Translations under genes and position numbers: made by a program
Source of the DNA: Cytophagales bacterium
Lineage (GTDB): Bacteria > Bacteroidota > Bacteroidia > Cytophagales > Cyclobacteriaceae
Direction of reading: 5' to 3'
DNA: 22,912 nucleotides
NCBI GenBank assembly: GCA_020063545.1
Contig: JAGUUF010000338.1
Coordinates: 1-22,912 of the forward strand
The notes under the pieces: model-generated
Told to the model about the DNA's origin: nothing
The model's input: the letters and a program-made list of their open reading frames with translations, nothing else
Databases searched by the model: none
Part shown: in pieces, positions 1 through 7,807 of the stretch
Position numbering within the stretch: position 1 is the stretch's first letter
How the letters are laid out: the number at the start of each line of letters is the position of its first letter

Positions 1-1
1 A

Positions 2-685
2 ATTGAAAGCATCTGGTCTTTACTGCCGCCAATTGATTTTGCACTGGTTGGCGAACCAACCTCCTGCCGGATGGCTGTTGCAGAGAAAGGGCTGCTGGTG
101 CTGGATTGTATTGTGAGCGGTAAGGCCGGCCATGCTGCCCGCGAGGAAGGAGAAAATGCAATTTACAAAGCATCAAAAGATATCGAGTGGTTTCGCACCC
201 ACCAGTTTCCAAAGGTTTCAAAAACACTTGGTGCCGTAAAAATGACGGTGACGATAATCGAAGCGGGCAAACAACACAACGTGGTTCCGGCCGAATGCCG
301 GTTTACCGTTGATGTACGCGTTACCGATGCGTACACCCTGGAAGAAGTGCTGGCCGAAATTTCGAAGCAGGTATCCTGTAACGTTGTTCCGCGGTCGGTA
401 CGGTTGAAGCCTTCCGGCATCGATCCGCATCATCCATTGGTGAGGGCTGCTGTACTCCTGGGCATCGAAACGTATGGGTCGCCTACTACCTCCGACCAGG
501 CGTTGATTCCTGTACCATCGGTGAAGATCGGACCGGGCGATTCGGCACGGTCGCACATGGCGGATGAATTTATTTATATTGATGAGATTAAAGACGGTAT
601 TGCAACGTATATTCGATTGTTAAATCAATGTTCAACGTTGTTGCCAGTTGCCGGTTCGCAACCACCGGCAGCGCGCAACCGGTAG
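2..685 (+). CDS. argE: M20 family deacetylase, C-terminal part (ArgE/DapE type)
   Basis: Partial: the reading frame is open from the window edge and ends at TAG 683-685, so only the last ~227 codons are present. The fragment opens with the M20 signature VGEPTSC, whose Glu is a metal ligand in this zinc-peptidase family, continues through the dimerisation (lid) domain, and ends with a metal-binding His in SHMADEF followed by the usual FIYIDEIKDGIATYI helix. It is 10 bp upstream of argH, so the likely role is removal of the acyl group from acetylornithine or acetylcitrulline in arginine synthesis; the acyl substrate cannot be decided from sequence. The last ~15 residues (after LLNQC) are encoded by an inverted repeat and are probably not native to the family. 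Confidence 0.85.
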   Translation: MESIWSLLPPIDFALVGEPTSCRMAVAEKGLLVLDCIVSGKAGHAAREEGENAIYKASKDIEWFRTHQFPKVSKTLGAVKMTVTIIEAGKQHNVVPAECRFTVDVRVTDAYTLEEVLAEISKQVSCNVVPRSVRLKPSGIDPHHPLVRAAVLLGIETYGSPTTSDQALIPVPSVKIGPGDSARSHMADEFIYIDEIKDGIATYIRLLNQCSTLLPVAGSQPPAARNR

Positions 686-693
686 CCGGCAAC
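640..693. repeat. REP-like inverted repeat between argE and argH
   Basis: Left arm 640-660 and right arm 673-693 are imperfect inverted copies: GTTGCC and CCGGTT match exactly in both, with G:T wobbles between. A 12-base loop itself holds CCGGC. The repeat starts inside the deacetylase reading frame, supplies its stop codon and ends 2 bases before the argH ATG. GC-rich GTTGCCGGTT-type palindromes scattered between genes are familiar in Bacteroidetes. It may modulate translation of argH or mRNA stability. Confidence 0.6.
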
Positions 694-695
694 GC

Positions 696-2030
696 ATGAG
701 TAAGTTGTGGAAAAAAGATAAGGACTCCCTTAAGCCCGTAGAGAACTTTACGGTAGGTACCGATAGGGAGTTGGATATGTACCTTGCCCCGTTTGATGTG
801 CTGGGCTCATTGGCACACATCCGCATGCTGCAGTCAATCGGTCTGATTACGCAGGAAGAATCAGAAAACCTGTCGGCCGAGCTGAAGCTCATTTACAGCC
901 GGATTCAGACTGGCGACTTCAAGATTGAAGAAGGAGTAGAGGACATCCATAGCCAGGTTGAACTTGAACTTACCAGGCGGTTGGGAGACACCGGAAAAAA
1001 GATCCACAGCGGCCGATCCAGAAATGACCAGGTATTGGTGGATATTAAAATGTACCTGAGGGCAGAAATCGAACAGGTTGCTACCGAAGTCAGCAAGCTT
1101 TTCCATTTGCTGGTAGGCAACAGTTCAAAATACCAGGCCCACCTGCTGCCGGGCTATACTCATTTTCAACTCGCCATGCCGTCTTCGTTCGGGTTATGGT
1201 TTGGCGCATATGCCGAGAGCCTGGTGGATGACCTGGTAATGCTTGAGGCCGCCTACCGCGTAGTAAACAAAAATCCGCTGGGCTCGGCTGCAGGGTATGG
1301 CTCCTCGTTTCCGCTAAACCGGAAAATGACTACTGACCTTCTTGGGTTCGACAACCTTACGTACAATGTGGTGTATGCCCAGATGGGCAGGGGGAAAACA
1401 GAGCGCATTGTTGCCGGTGCCCTGGCAGGCATTGCGGCAACCCTTGGCAAAATGGCCACCGATGCCATTCTGTTTATGAATCCGCATTTTGGTTTTATCA
1501 GCTTCCCCGATGAACTCACAACAGGCTCCAGCATTATGCCCCACAAAAAAAACCCGGATGTCTTTGAGGTAATGCGGGCACGGTGCAACCAGTTGCTTGC
1601 CCTGCCCAACGCCATCATACAGGTTACGGCAAACCTTCCTTCGGGCTATCACCGCGATTACCAGTTGCTGAAAGAAATGCTTTTCCCGTCCATTCAGCAT
1701 CTTAAAGAATGTTTGCAGATGATGCACCTTATGCTTTCCAACATTACGGTAAAGGAAAATATCCTGGAAGAAGATCAATACGCTTTTCTTTTCAGTGTTG
1801 AAGAAGTGAACAAACTGGTGCTGCAGGGCATGCCCTTCCGCGATGCTTACAAAAAAGTAGGACAGGATATTGAAAGAGGTAACTACCGGCCCGACCGCAC
1901 GTTAAGGCATACGCACGAAGGCAGCCTGGGCAATTTATGCCTCCCCGAGATTGAGCAGATGATGGAAGATGTGCTGAATCGGTTTAATTTTGCCGCGGTC
2001 CATCGGGCGTATAACGCGCTGTTGGCCTGA
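696..2030 (+). CDS. argH: Argininosuccinate lyase
   Basis: Cytoplasmic enzyme that splits argininosuccinate to arginine and fumarate, the last step of arginine synthesis. At 444 residues it is close to the usual ~450-460. Landmarks of the fumarase/aspartase superfamily: IHSGRSRNDQV (103-113), PGYTHFQLA with the proton-relay His (156), and the signature TGSSIMPHKKNP (276-287) with catalytic Ser 279. The ATG at 696 was chosen over an in-frame ATG at 648 because the 16 extra residues (rich in Arg/Gln) come from the REP-like repeat and overlap the upstream gene; MSKLWKKD at 696 fits the family N-terminus. It follows the deacetylase by 10 bp and precedes the M48 gene by 5 bp, so co-transcription is likely. 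Confidence 0.95.
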   Translation: MSKLWKKDKDSLKPVENFTVGTDRELDMYLAPFDVLGSLAHIRMLQSIGLITQEESENLSAELKLIYSRIQTGDFKIEEGVEDIHSQVELELTRRLGDTGKKIHSGRSRNDQVLVDIKMYLRAEIEQVATEVSKLFHLLVGNSSKYQAHLLPGYTHFQLAMPSSFGLWFGAYAESLVDDLVMLEAAYRVVNKNPLGSAAGYGSSFPLNRKMTTDLLGFDNLTYNVVYAQMGRGKTERIVAGALAGIAATLGKMATDAILFMNPHFGFISFPDELTTGSSIMPHKKNPDVFEVMRARCNQLLALPNAIIQVTANLPSGYHRDYQLLKEMLFPSIQHLKECLQMMHLMLSNITVKENILEEDQYAFLFSVEEVNKLVLQGMPFRDAYKKVGQDIERGNYRPDRTLRHTHEGSLGNLCLPEIEQMMEDVLNRFNFAAVHRAYNALLA

Positions 2031-2035
2031 AAAGC

Positions 2036-3268
2036 ATGCAGCCGCAGGAAATTTTGTACATCATCATCGCCATCGTATCGGCCAGTTTTGTATTCGAACA
2101 GGTGCTGGACTTCATCAACCTGAAGGCCATGCGCAGCGATGTGCCCGATGAAGTGGCCTCGTTTTACGATAAAGAGAAGTATGCCCGGTCGCAGGCCTAC
2201 CACCGCGAACTTACGCGGTTTGGGTTCATCACCTCTACCTTCAGTTTTCTTGTTTCTATGGCCATGCTTTTGTTTGCCGGCTTTGGCTGGCTTGACGGAT
2301 GGCTGCAGGCGGTAACTGAAAACCCCATCCTGCTGGCATTGCTTTTCTTTGCGGTGATTGGTGTCGCTTCGGATTTGCTTACGCTCCCCTTTCAGTGGTA
2401 CAGCACCTTTGTTATTGAAGAGAAATACGGGTTCAATAAAACAACGGTAAAAACATTCGTTACCGATAAACTAAAGGGCTATGTGCTGGGCGGCATTATC
2501 GGAGGAAGTTTGCTTGCCGCGTTGCTTTACCTGGTACAAACCCTGGGTGAAAATTTCTGGATATGGTTTGCGGGTATTGCTGCCCTGTTCATGTTGTTTA
2601 TGAACATGTTTTACACTTCGCTTATCATTCCGTTGTTCAATAAACTCACCCCGCTGCCGGAGGGTGAGTTGCGTTCGGCAATTGATGCCTTTTCTAAAAA
2701 AATTAACTTTCCGGTTACCCAGGTATTTGTTATTGACGGGTCGAAACGATCGAAGAAGGCCAATGCTTTCTTCTCGGGCATTGGCCGGAAGAAAAAAATT
2801 GTGCTGTATGATACGCTTATCGCCAACCACACCACCGATGAACTGGTGGCCGTGCTGGCGCATGAGGTAGGGCATTACAAAAAGAAGCACATCATTTGGG
2901 GATATATCCTGTCGGTTATCCAGGTTACCGTTACCCTGTTTGTTCTTTCGCGCATGGTATTTAACGAAAACCTTTCGCTGGCGCTGGGCGGCAGCCAGTT
3001 GGCCATTCACCTGAATTTGCTGGCGTTCACCATTTTATTTTCACCCATTTCGGGTATTACCGGTTTGTTCATGAACATGTACAGCCGGAAAAACGAATTT
3101 GAAGCCGATGCGTATGCCAAAGAAAATTTTAGTGCAACCGCTCTGGCCACTGCGCTCAAAAAACTATCGGTTGATAACCTGGCCAACCTGTACCCGCATC
3201 CGGCCTATGTTTTTGTTCATTACTCGCACCCGCCCTTACTGAAAAGGCTTGAGAAGATAGGCGGGTAG
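2036..3268 (+). CDS. M48 family metallopeptidase, Ste24/CAAX protease 1-like
   Basis: 410-residue integral membrane zinc protease. The zinc motif HEVGH is at 276-280, and the third ligand Glu with the following Asp is in EFEADAYA (354-361), matching the ExxxD of Ste24. The C-terminal YSHPP motif is also typical of Ste24. Hydrophobic segments are near residues 5-25, 63-90, 97-115, 150-170, 174-200, 285-307 and 323-346, consistent with the multi-span barrel of Ste24. Bacteria lack CAAX prenylation; such homologues are thought to act in membrane-protein quality control, but the substrate here is unknown. The start is 5 bp after the argH stop, so the gene is probably translated from the same message. 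Confidence 0.9.
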   Translation: MQPQEILYIIIAIVSASFVFEQVLDFINLKAMRSDVPDEVASFYDKEKYARSQAYHRELTRFGFITSTFSFLVSMAMLLFAGFGWLDGWLQAVTENPILLALLFFAVIGVASDLLTLPFQWYSTFVIEEKYGFNKTTVKTFVTDKLKGYVLGGIIGGSLLAALLYLVQTLGENFWIWFAGIAALFMLFMNMFYTSLIIPLFNKLTPLPEGELRSAIDAFSKKINFPVTQVFVIDGSKRSKKANAFFSGIGRKKKIVLYDTLIANHTTDELVAVLAHEVGHYKKKHIIWGYILSVIQVTVTLFVLSRMVFNENLSLALGGSQLAIHLNLLAFTILFSPISGITGLFMNMYSRKNEFEADAYAKENFSATALATALKKLSVDNLANLYPHPAYVFVHYSHPPLLKRLEKIGG

Positions 3269-3331
3269 TTTTTATCGGTTTAGGCAACGTTATGTAAGGA
3301 CAGTAAGCAGGCTGGCGCATTGCTATTGTTA

Positions 3332-4267
3332 CTAATAATTAATTTCAACTATCTTTTTGTTATTGAGTTTTCGCATTTGTGCGGGTACCACATTCAGTAC
3401 TTCCTCCTTCAATGCATGGATAAGCCTGGTTTTTAAATGATCGCGGTGAGTGATCAGGCTTACCTCGCGTGCCGGGCTGGGTTCCTTCAGGCGTTTTACC
3501 TGCTTTTGTTGCGCTTTGCCAAATTCCATAACTGCCAGTTCGGGCAGTATGGTAAGCCCATCGCTTTTATCAACCATGCGCTTAAGCGTTTCAATGTTAC
3601 CGGTTTCGTATTTAAATTTCGGATCGGCAAGTTTGCGCAATTCGCACAGGTTTAATACCTGCGATCGGAAGCAGTGCCCCTCCTCCAGCAGCCAGAGCTG
3701 GTCAGGGTCAATCTCGTTGGGCAAAACGTATTTCTTATCATGAAGAATATTTTTCCTTGACACATAAACGAAAAGTTCTTCATAGAATAAAACATCTTCT
3801 TTAATGGCCGGATCGTTCAGCGGTGTCACAACAATGGCACAATCAAGCCGGTTGGTTTTCAGTTCATGCAGCAGGTCTTCGGTAATAGACTCCTTAACGG
3901 TTAGTGTTACGTTGGGATACTGCCCGCGGATAGCCTTAAACAAAGGCGGCAGCAGGTAAGGTGCAAGAGTTGGAATGATGCCCATGCGGATTTCGCCCGT
4001 CATGGTATTTTGCTGTTCTGCTATTAACTCGCGTATTGCAGCAGCTTCGCGCAAAACGATGCGGGCCTGGGCAATTATCCGTTCCCCGATTTCGGTGGGT
4101 ATAACCGGCTGCCGGGTTCGGTCAAAAATCTTAATGCCAAGTTCTTCCTCCAGCTTCAGTACCTGCATGCTCAGGGTAGGCTGGGTAACATGGCATTTTT
4201 CAGAGGCCAGTACAAAGTGCCGCCATGTATCCAGCGCCACGGTGTACTCCAGTTGTGTCAAGGTCAT
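3332..4267 (-). CDS. oxyR: Hydrogen peroxide-sensing LysR-type regulator OxyR
   Basis: 311 residues, full length for the LysR family. The N-terminal winged HTH is at about 1-60 (QLEYTVALDTWRHFVLASEKCHVTQPTLS and on). The effector domain carries GHCF...NLC, placing cysteines at 199 and 208, the exact positions and 8-residue spacing of the E. coli OxyR disulfide pair, with His198, Arg201 and Thr100 also conserved. This makes a true peroxide sensor much more likely than a generic LysR protein. It is divergent from katG across a 154-bp gap, the classic arrangement of regulator and target. A candidate OxyR half-site overlaps its own start codon, suggesting autoregulation. Confidence 0.93.
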   Translation of the reverse strand: MTLTQLEYTVALDTWRHFVLASEKCHVTQPTLSMQVLKLEEELGIKIFDRTRQPVIPTEIGERIIAQARIVLREAAAIRELIAEQQNTMTGEIRMGIIPTLAPYLLPPLFKAIRGQYPNVTLTVKESITEDLLHELKTNRLDCAIVVTPLNDPAIKEDVLFYEELFVYVSRKNILHDKKYVLPNEIDPDQLWLLEEGHCFRSQVLNLCELRKLADPKFKYETGNIETLKRMVDKSDGLTILPELAVMEFGKAQQKQVKRLKEPSPAREVSLITHRDHLKTRLIHALKEEVLNVVPAQMRKLNNKKIVEINY

Positions 4268-4280
4268 AGATGATAACTAT
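4266..4280. promoter_or_regulatory. Candidate OxyR binding half-site
   Basis: ATAGATGATAACTAT matches the ATAGnTnnnAnCTAT half of the enterobacterial OxyR consensus at every specified base. It overlaps the oxyR start codon. The expected second half, 7 bases further toward katG (4288-4302), matches poorly. The E. coli consensus may not hold in Bacteroidetes, so this is a candidate only. Confidence 0.35.
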
Positions 4281-4316
4281 ATCTTTATAAAAATAATCAA
4301 TTTGATTTATTATTCA

Positions 4317-4328
4317 GTTACCGGTAAC
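4317..4328. promoter_or_regulatory. 12-bp perfect palindrome in the oxyR-katG intergenic region
   Basis: GTTACCGGTAAC is a perfect palindrome about 50 bp from the oxyR start and 94 bp from the katG start. It could be an operator for a second regulator, or a remnant of a repeat. No function is assigned. Confidence 0.3.
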
Positions 4329-4362
4329 CTTGTGGTATTTCCGGCAAACCTGACGCAGGTCA

Positions 4363-4395
4363 TTGCCGGTGAGCATTGAGCAGGGTATACTTAAA
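4363..4395 (+). promoter_or_regulatory. Candidate katG promoter
   Basis: TTG at 4363-4365 and a TATACTTAAA stretch at 4386-4395 are about 20 bp apart, loosely fitting the Bacteroidetes pattern of TTG at -33 and TAnnTTTG at -7. This would give a leader of roughly 20-25 bases before the katG ATG at 4422. The match to the -7 box is imperfect. Confidence 0.3.
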
Positions 4396-4421
4396 TCGAC
4401 TAACCAATAACCAGTAACAAC

Positions 4422-6638
4422 ATGGAAAATAAATCAAACGGAACAACGGTAAACGGTGAAGGCAAGTGCCCCGTGCATGCCGGCAGGCAAACGGCAGGCG
4501 GTGGCGCCCGCAATCGCGACTGGTGGCCTAACCAACTGAAACTGAACATCCTTCGGCAGCATTCGTCTCTCTCAAACCCAATGGGGGAAAAATTTAACTA
4601 TGCCGAGGAGTTTAAGAAACTCGATTATGCCGCGCTCAAGAAAGATCTGCATGCCCTTATGACCGACTCACAGGACTGGTGGCCGGCCGACTTCGGGCAC
4701 TACGGTCCGCTGTTTATACGCATGGCCTGGCACAGTGCCGGAACTTACCGCACCGGTGACGGCCGCGGTGGGGCAGGTGCAGGCCAGCAGCGCTTTGCAC
4801 CCCTTAACAGCTGGCCCGATAATGTGAATCTTGATAAGGCGCGCAGATTACTTTGGCCAATCAAACAGAAGTACGGCAAGAAAATTTCATGGGCCGACCT
4901 GATGATACTGGCCGGCAACGTGGCCTTGGAATCCATGGGCTTTAAAACCTTCGGGTTTGCCGGAGGACGGGAAGACGTATGGGAACCGCAGGAAGATGTG
5001 TACTGGGGCTCTGAAACCAAGTGGCTTGACGACAAACGTTATTCCGGTGAACGCGACCTGGAAAACCCGCTGGCAGCCGTGCAGATGGGGTTAATCTACG
5101 TAAACCCCGAAGGCCCTAACGGAAATCCTGATCCGCTAAAAGCGGCAATTGACATTCGCGAAACGTTTAAGCGCATGGCAATGAACGATGAAGAAACCGT
5201 TGCCCTTATTGCCGGTGGTCACACCTTCGGTAAAACGCATGGTGCTGCCCCCGCCACGCACGTGGGCCCCGATCCGGAAGCCGCCCCCATCGAAGAACAG
5301 GGCCTCGGCTGGAAAAGCAGCTATGGTTCCGGCAAAGGTGGTGACACCATTACCAGCGGCATTGAAGTAACCTGGACAACCACACCCACCAGGTGGAGCA
5401 ACAACTTCTTCTGGAACCTGTTTGGCTACGATTGGGAACTGACCAAAAGCCCGGCCGGTGCCTACCAGTGGCGCCCCAAAAACGGAGCCGGTGCAGGTAC
5501 CGTGCCCGATGCGCATGATAAAGCAAAGCGGCATGAACCGCGCATGCTCACCACCGACCTTTCCCTGCGGTTCGATCCGATTTATGAGAAAATTTCCAGG
5601 CGCTTTATGGAACACCCGGATGAATTTGCTGATGCGTTTGCACGGGCCTGGTTTAAACTTACCCACCGCGACATGGGCCCCATTGCACGCTACCTGGGCC
5701 CGGAAGTGCCCAAAGAGGTGCTCATCTGGCAAGACCCTATCCCGGCTGTAACCCATAAACTTGTTGAGGATAAGGACATCGCTTCACTGAAAGCAAAAGT
5801 CCTGGCGTCAGGTCTTTCGGTATCGCAACTGGTATCAACCGCCTGGGCTTCGGCATCTACCTTCCGTGGGTCGGATAAGCGCGGAGGTGCCAACGGTGCG
5901 CGCATCCGGCTGGCCCCGCAAAAAGACTGGCCGGTGAACAACCCGGCCCAGCTTGCCAACGTGCTGAAAACACTCGAAGGAATCCGGGCCGAATTCAACA
6001 AAGCTCAGGCTGATGGTAAGCAAATTTCCATGGCCGACCTGATTGTGCTGGCCGGCTGTGCAGGTGTGGAGCAGGCCGCAAAAAATGCAGGCTTCCAGGT
6101 TACAGTACCCTTCAGCCCCGGCCGGGGCGATGCCACCCAGGAGCAGACCGATGTGGAATCGTTTGCCGTGCTGGAACCCATTGCCGATGGCTTCCGCAAC
6201 TACCTGAAAGGAAAATACACCGTATCGGCCGAAGAGTTTCTGATCGACAAAGCGCAATTGTTAACCCTTACCGCACCCGAGTTAACGGTGCTGGTAGGTG
6301 GCATGCGCGTGCTGAACACCAACTTCGATAACTCGAAGCATGGCGTATTCACCAATAAGCCGGAAGCGCTGACCAACGACTTTTTTGTAAACCTGCTGGA
6401 CATGGGCACCACCTGGCACCCGGTTTCAGCCGCAACCGATGTGTTTGAAGGCCGCGATCGCAAGACGGGCACAGTAAAGTGGACGGGTACACGGGTTGAC
6501 CTGGTTTTCGGTTCAAACTCCGAGTTGCGTGCGTTGGCCGAAGTGTATGCCTGCGCAGATGCGAACGAAAAGTTTGTACATGATTTTGTGGCGGCCTGGA
6601 GCAAAGTGATGAACCTGGATAGGTTTGACCTGGTTTGA
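4422..6638 (+). CDS. katG: Bifunctional catalase-peroxidase KatG
   Basis: 738 residues, full length, with the duplicated peroxidase fold; only the N-terminal half is catalytic. Distal haem residues Arg100, Trp103 and His104 are in RMAWHSAGTYR; the proximal ligand His267 is in AGGHTFGKTHGA, with Trp318 behind it. The Met-Tyr-Trp crosslink that confers catalase activity is intact: Trp103, Tyr226 (GLIYVNPEG) and Met252 (KRMAMNDEE). Ser312 corresponds to M. tuberculosis Ser315. It removes H2O2 in the cytoplasm. Divergent oxyR is the likely activator, and a strong terminator follows. There is no signal peptide. Confidence 0.97.
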   Translation: MENKSNGTTVNGEGKCPVHAGRQTAGGGARNRDWWPNQLKLNILRQHSSLSNPMGEKFNYAEEFKKLDYAALKKDLHALMTDSQDWWPADFGHYGPLFIRMAWHSAGTYRTGDGRGGAGAGQQRFAPLNSWPDNVNLDKARRLLWPIKQKYGKKISWADLMILAGNVALESMGFKTFGFAGGREDVWEPQEDVYWGSETKWLDDKRYSGERDLENPLAAVQMGLIYVNPEGPNGNPDPLKAAIDIRETFKRMAMNDEETVALIAGGHTFGKTHGAAPATHVGPDPEAAPIEEQGLGWKSSYGSGKGGDTITSGIEVTWTTTPTRWSNNFFWNLFGYDWELTKSPAGAYQWRPKNGAGAGTVPDAHDKAKRHEPRMLTTDLSLRFDPIYEKISRRFMEHPDEFADAFARAWFKLTHRDMGPIARYLGPEVPKEVLIWQDPIPAVTHKLVEDKDIASLKAKVLASGLSVSQLVSTAWASASTFRGSDKRGGANGARIRLAPQKDWPVNNPAQLANVLKTLEGIRAEFNKAQADGKQISMADLIVLAGCAGVEQAAKNAGFQVTVPFSPGRGDATQEQTDVESFAVLEPIADGFRNYLKGKYTVSAEEFLIDKAQLLTLTAPELTVLVGGMRVLNTNFDNSKHGVFTNKPEALTNDFFVNLLDMGTTWHPVSAATDVFEGRDRKTGTVKWTGTRVDLVFGSNSELRALAEVYACADANEKFVHDFVAAWSKVMNLDRFDLV

Positions 6639-6648
6639 TAGGGTTTAG

Positions 6649-6684
6649 AAAAGAGGTGACCTGTTTTAGGTCACCTCTTTTGTT
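6649..6684 (+). terminator. Rho-independent terminator of katG
   Basis: A perfect 14-bp stem (AAAAGAGGTGACCT with AGGTCACCTCTTTT, 6649-6662 and 6668-6681) with a GTTTT loop and T-rich 3' side, beginning 10 bases after the katG stop. The A-rich 5' side would let it work for minus-strand transcription too. Confidence 0.9.
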
Positions 6685-6696
6685 TAGCTGAAGCAT

Positions 6697-6827
6697 GCCT
6701 AACGTTTATGTTTGCGCAGTGGTGGCTTATCGAAGCCGCGTCCTGTCCCCGTGGGCAAACGTAATATAAAAACTAAACTTCATACCTGGATGTCCCGGCA
6801 CCATTGCGCAAACATTTTGTTGGCGGC
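6697..6827. repeat. Long inverted-repeat element, copy A
   Basis: Left arm 6697-6726 starts GCCTAACGTTTATGTTTGCG; right arm 6797-6827 is its imperfect inverse, with an 11-base exact core (ATGTTTGCGCA at 6708-6718 against 6805-6815) and 6 of the next 8 bases also pairing. The interior holds GAAGCCGCGTCCTGTCCCCG, resembling the interior of copy B (AAAGCCG...GTCCCCCGTG). It lies just downstream of the minus-strand lipoprotein gene. The fold resembles a long hairpin such as an integron attC site, but no integrase is present. Confidence 0.65.
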
Positions 6828-6844
6828 TGGCCAATTGGCTAGGA

Positions 6845-7729
6845 CTATTTTGCTGTTAAAGTCATCCTTGTCCCTTTCACAGTTGCCTCATAAGAACCCC
6901 CAATTGCAAATGTCCTTTCATTAGTCGGTTGTGATAATTCTATTTCTATTTCTTTAAATTTTGGAAGCCGCACTTCTGATAAAAGGTCAAAAGATATTTC
7001 GGGATTCGAATGGTGAATGAAGCGGCTTCCTTTTTGAGAATATCCAACAGTTCTCAACGCAGACTCCAAATCAGCATATTCACTTTCTGTAAGCTGAACA
7101 TGAAGCCGCAATATTCTTTTAAAGAACTTTTTCTGTGTGGTGCTGTCCCAGTCTATCATAAATTCTCGCATAGAGATGCCATTTACTATTGCTGAATCAT
7201 TAAAACCCCAATTCTCTAGGCTACGTTTGGAATATGATGTGAGATTTGAAAAGAAAGAGGCTTTTTTATTGGAGTCTTGAACTTCTGTTTGGTAAGTCAT
7301 AACCTCTCCAAGGTCAAAGTCAGGTCCATTGAAAACGTGACTAGTAAGTGAGTCTGAGTAAAATTGCCTCCATGCAATTAACAAAGAATCTTTCATATCT
7401 GGTTTTCTAGTTTGGAAAACTAAAACACCACTACCGGCTTTATCTTTCCAATAACCCTTGGCTAAACTTATGTGTAAGAAGTTTTCCTGTCCTGTCAAAT
7501 ACAAATCGTAGCTTTGTTTGGTACCATATGTTACCGTGTCTTGAAAGGACACAGCAAACGATTGAGTTAAAAAAGTGTCGTTAACTATTGAGTAATAGTC
7601 AATTGAATCCAATATGAGGTCAATGTGTCCCAAGTCTGAGGTTGGAGCCTTTAAATTGGATTGTCTAGGTTCGCAACCTGAGCTAAGGAGTGTCAATACA
7701 AAGAATAATAATCCTAATTGATAGTTCAT
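6845..7729 (-). CDS. Predicted lipoprotein of unknown function
   Basis: 294 residues. The N-terminus MNYQLGLLFFVLTLLSSGC is a lipoprotein signal with lipobox SSGC (Cys19), so the mature protein is predicted to be anchored in the outer or inner membrane. The body (HIDLILDSIDYYSIVNDTFL and on) is of mixed alpha/beta character and faintly recalls the Bacteroidetes DUF5829 family, but this is not secure. The gene is clearly more AT-rich than katG and the GH127 gene on either side. It is a solitary gene: element copy A lies 17 bp beyond its stop and a degenerate element end lies about 20 bp upstream of its start, which looks like an inserted cassette. Confidence 0.75.
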   Translation of the reverse strand: MNYQLGLLFFVLTLLSSGCEPRQSNLKAPTSDLGHIDLILDSIDYYSIVNDTFLTQSFAVSFQDTVTYGTKQSYDLYLTGQENFLHISLAKGYWKDKAGSGVLVFQTRKPDMKDSLLIAWRQFYSDSLTSHVFNGPDFDLGEVMTYQTEVQDSNKKASFFSNLTSYSKRSLENWGFNDSAIVNGISMREFMIDWDSTTQKKFFKRILRLHVQLTESEYADLESALRTVGYSQKGSRFIHHSNPEISFDLLSEVRLPKFKEIEIELSQPTNERTFAIGGSYEATVKGTRMTLTAK

Positions 7730-7749
7730 ATTTTGTACTGTTTATTGGC

Positions 7750-7786
7750 TTGCTGCCAACAGCGGGCTATCCGCTATTGCATACAG
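7750..7786. repeat. Degenerate end of the inverted-repeat element, copy D
   Basis: TTGCTGCCAAC followed by GGCTAT and a later TTGCA/CAG parallels the left end of copy B (TTGCTGCCAACGTTTGGCTATTTGCAG at 18463 on). Internally AGCGGGCTATCCGCT forms a short hairpin. It lies 20 bp upstream of the lipoprotein start. No right arm is seen before the GH127 gene. Confidence 0.45.
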
Positions 7787-7807
7787 TTTACTTATAAAAA
7801 TAGGGAA

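Noticed and set aside
648..695. Upstream in-frame start for argH
   Set aside because: The added 16 residues come from the REP-like repeat and overlap the upstream gene; the family N-terminus matches the ATG at 696.
3269..3331. Bidirectional terminator between the M48 gene and oxyR
   Set aside because: The 63-base gap is AT-rich but shows no convincing stem with a T-run.
5136..5756. 206-codon minus-strand open frame inside katG
   Set aside because: katG is unmistakable on the plus strand across this region; the antisense frame has no recognisable domain.
6697..6827. True integron attC site
   Set aside because: GCCTAAC fits the R'' core, but the other end (GTTGGCG) does not fit GTTRRRY, the other copies do not match either core, and no integron integrase is present; kept only as an analogy.
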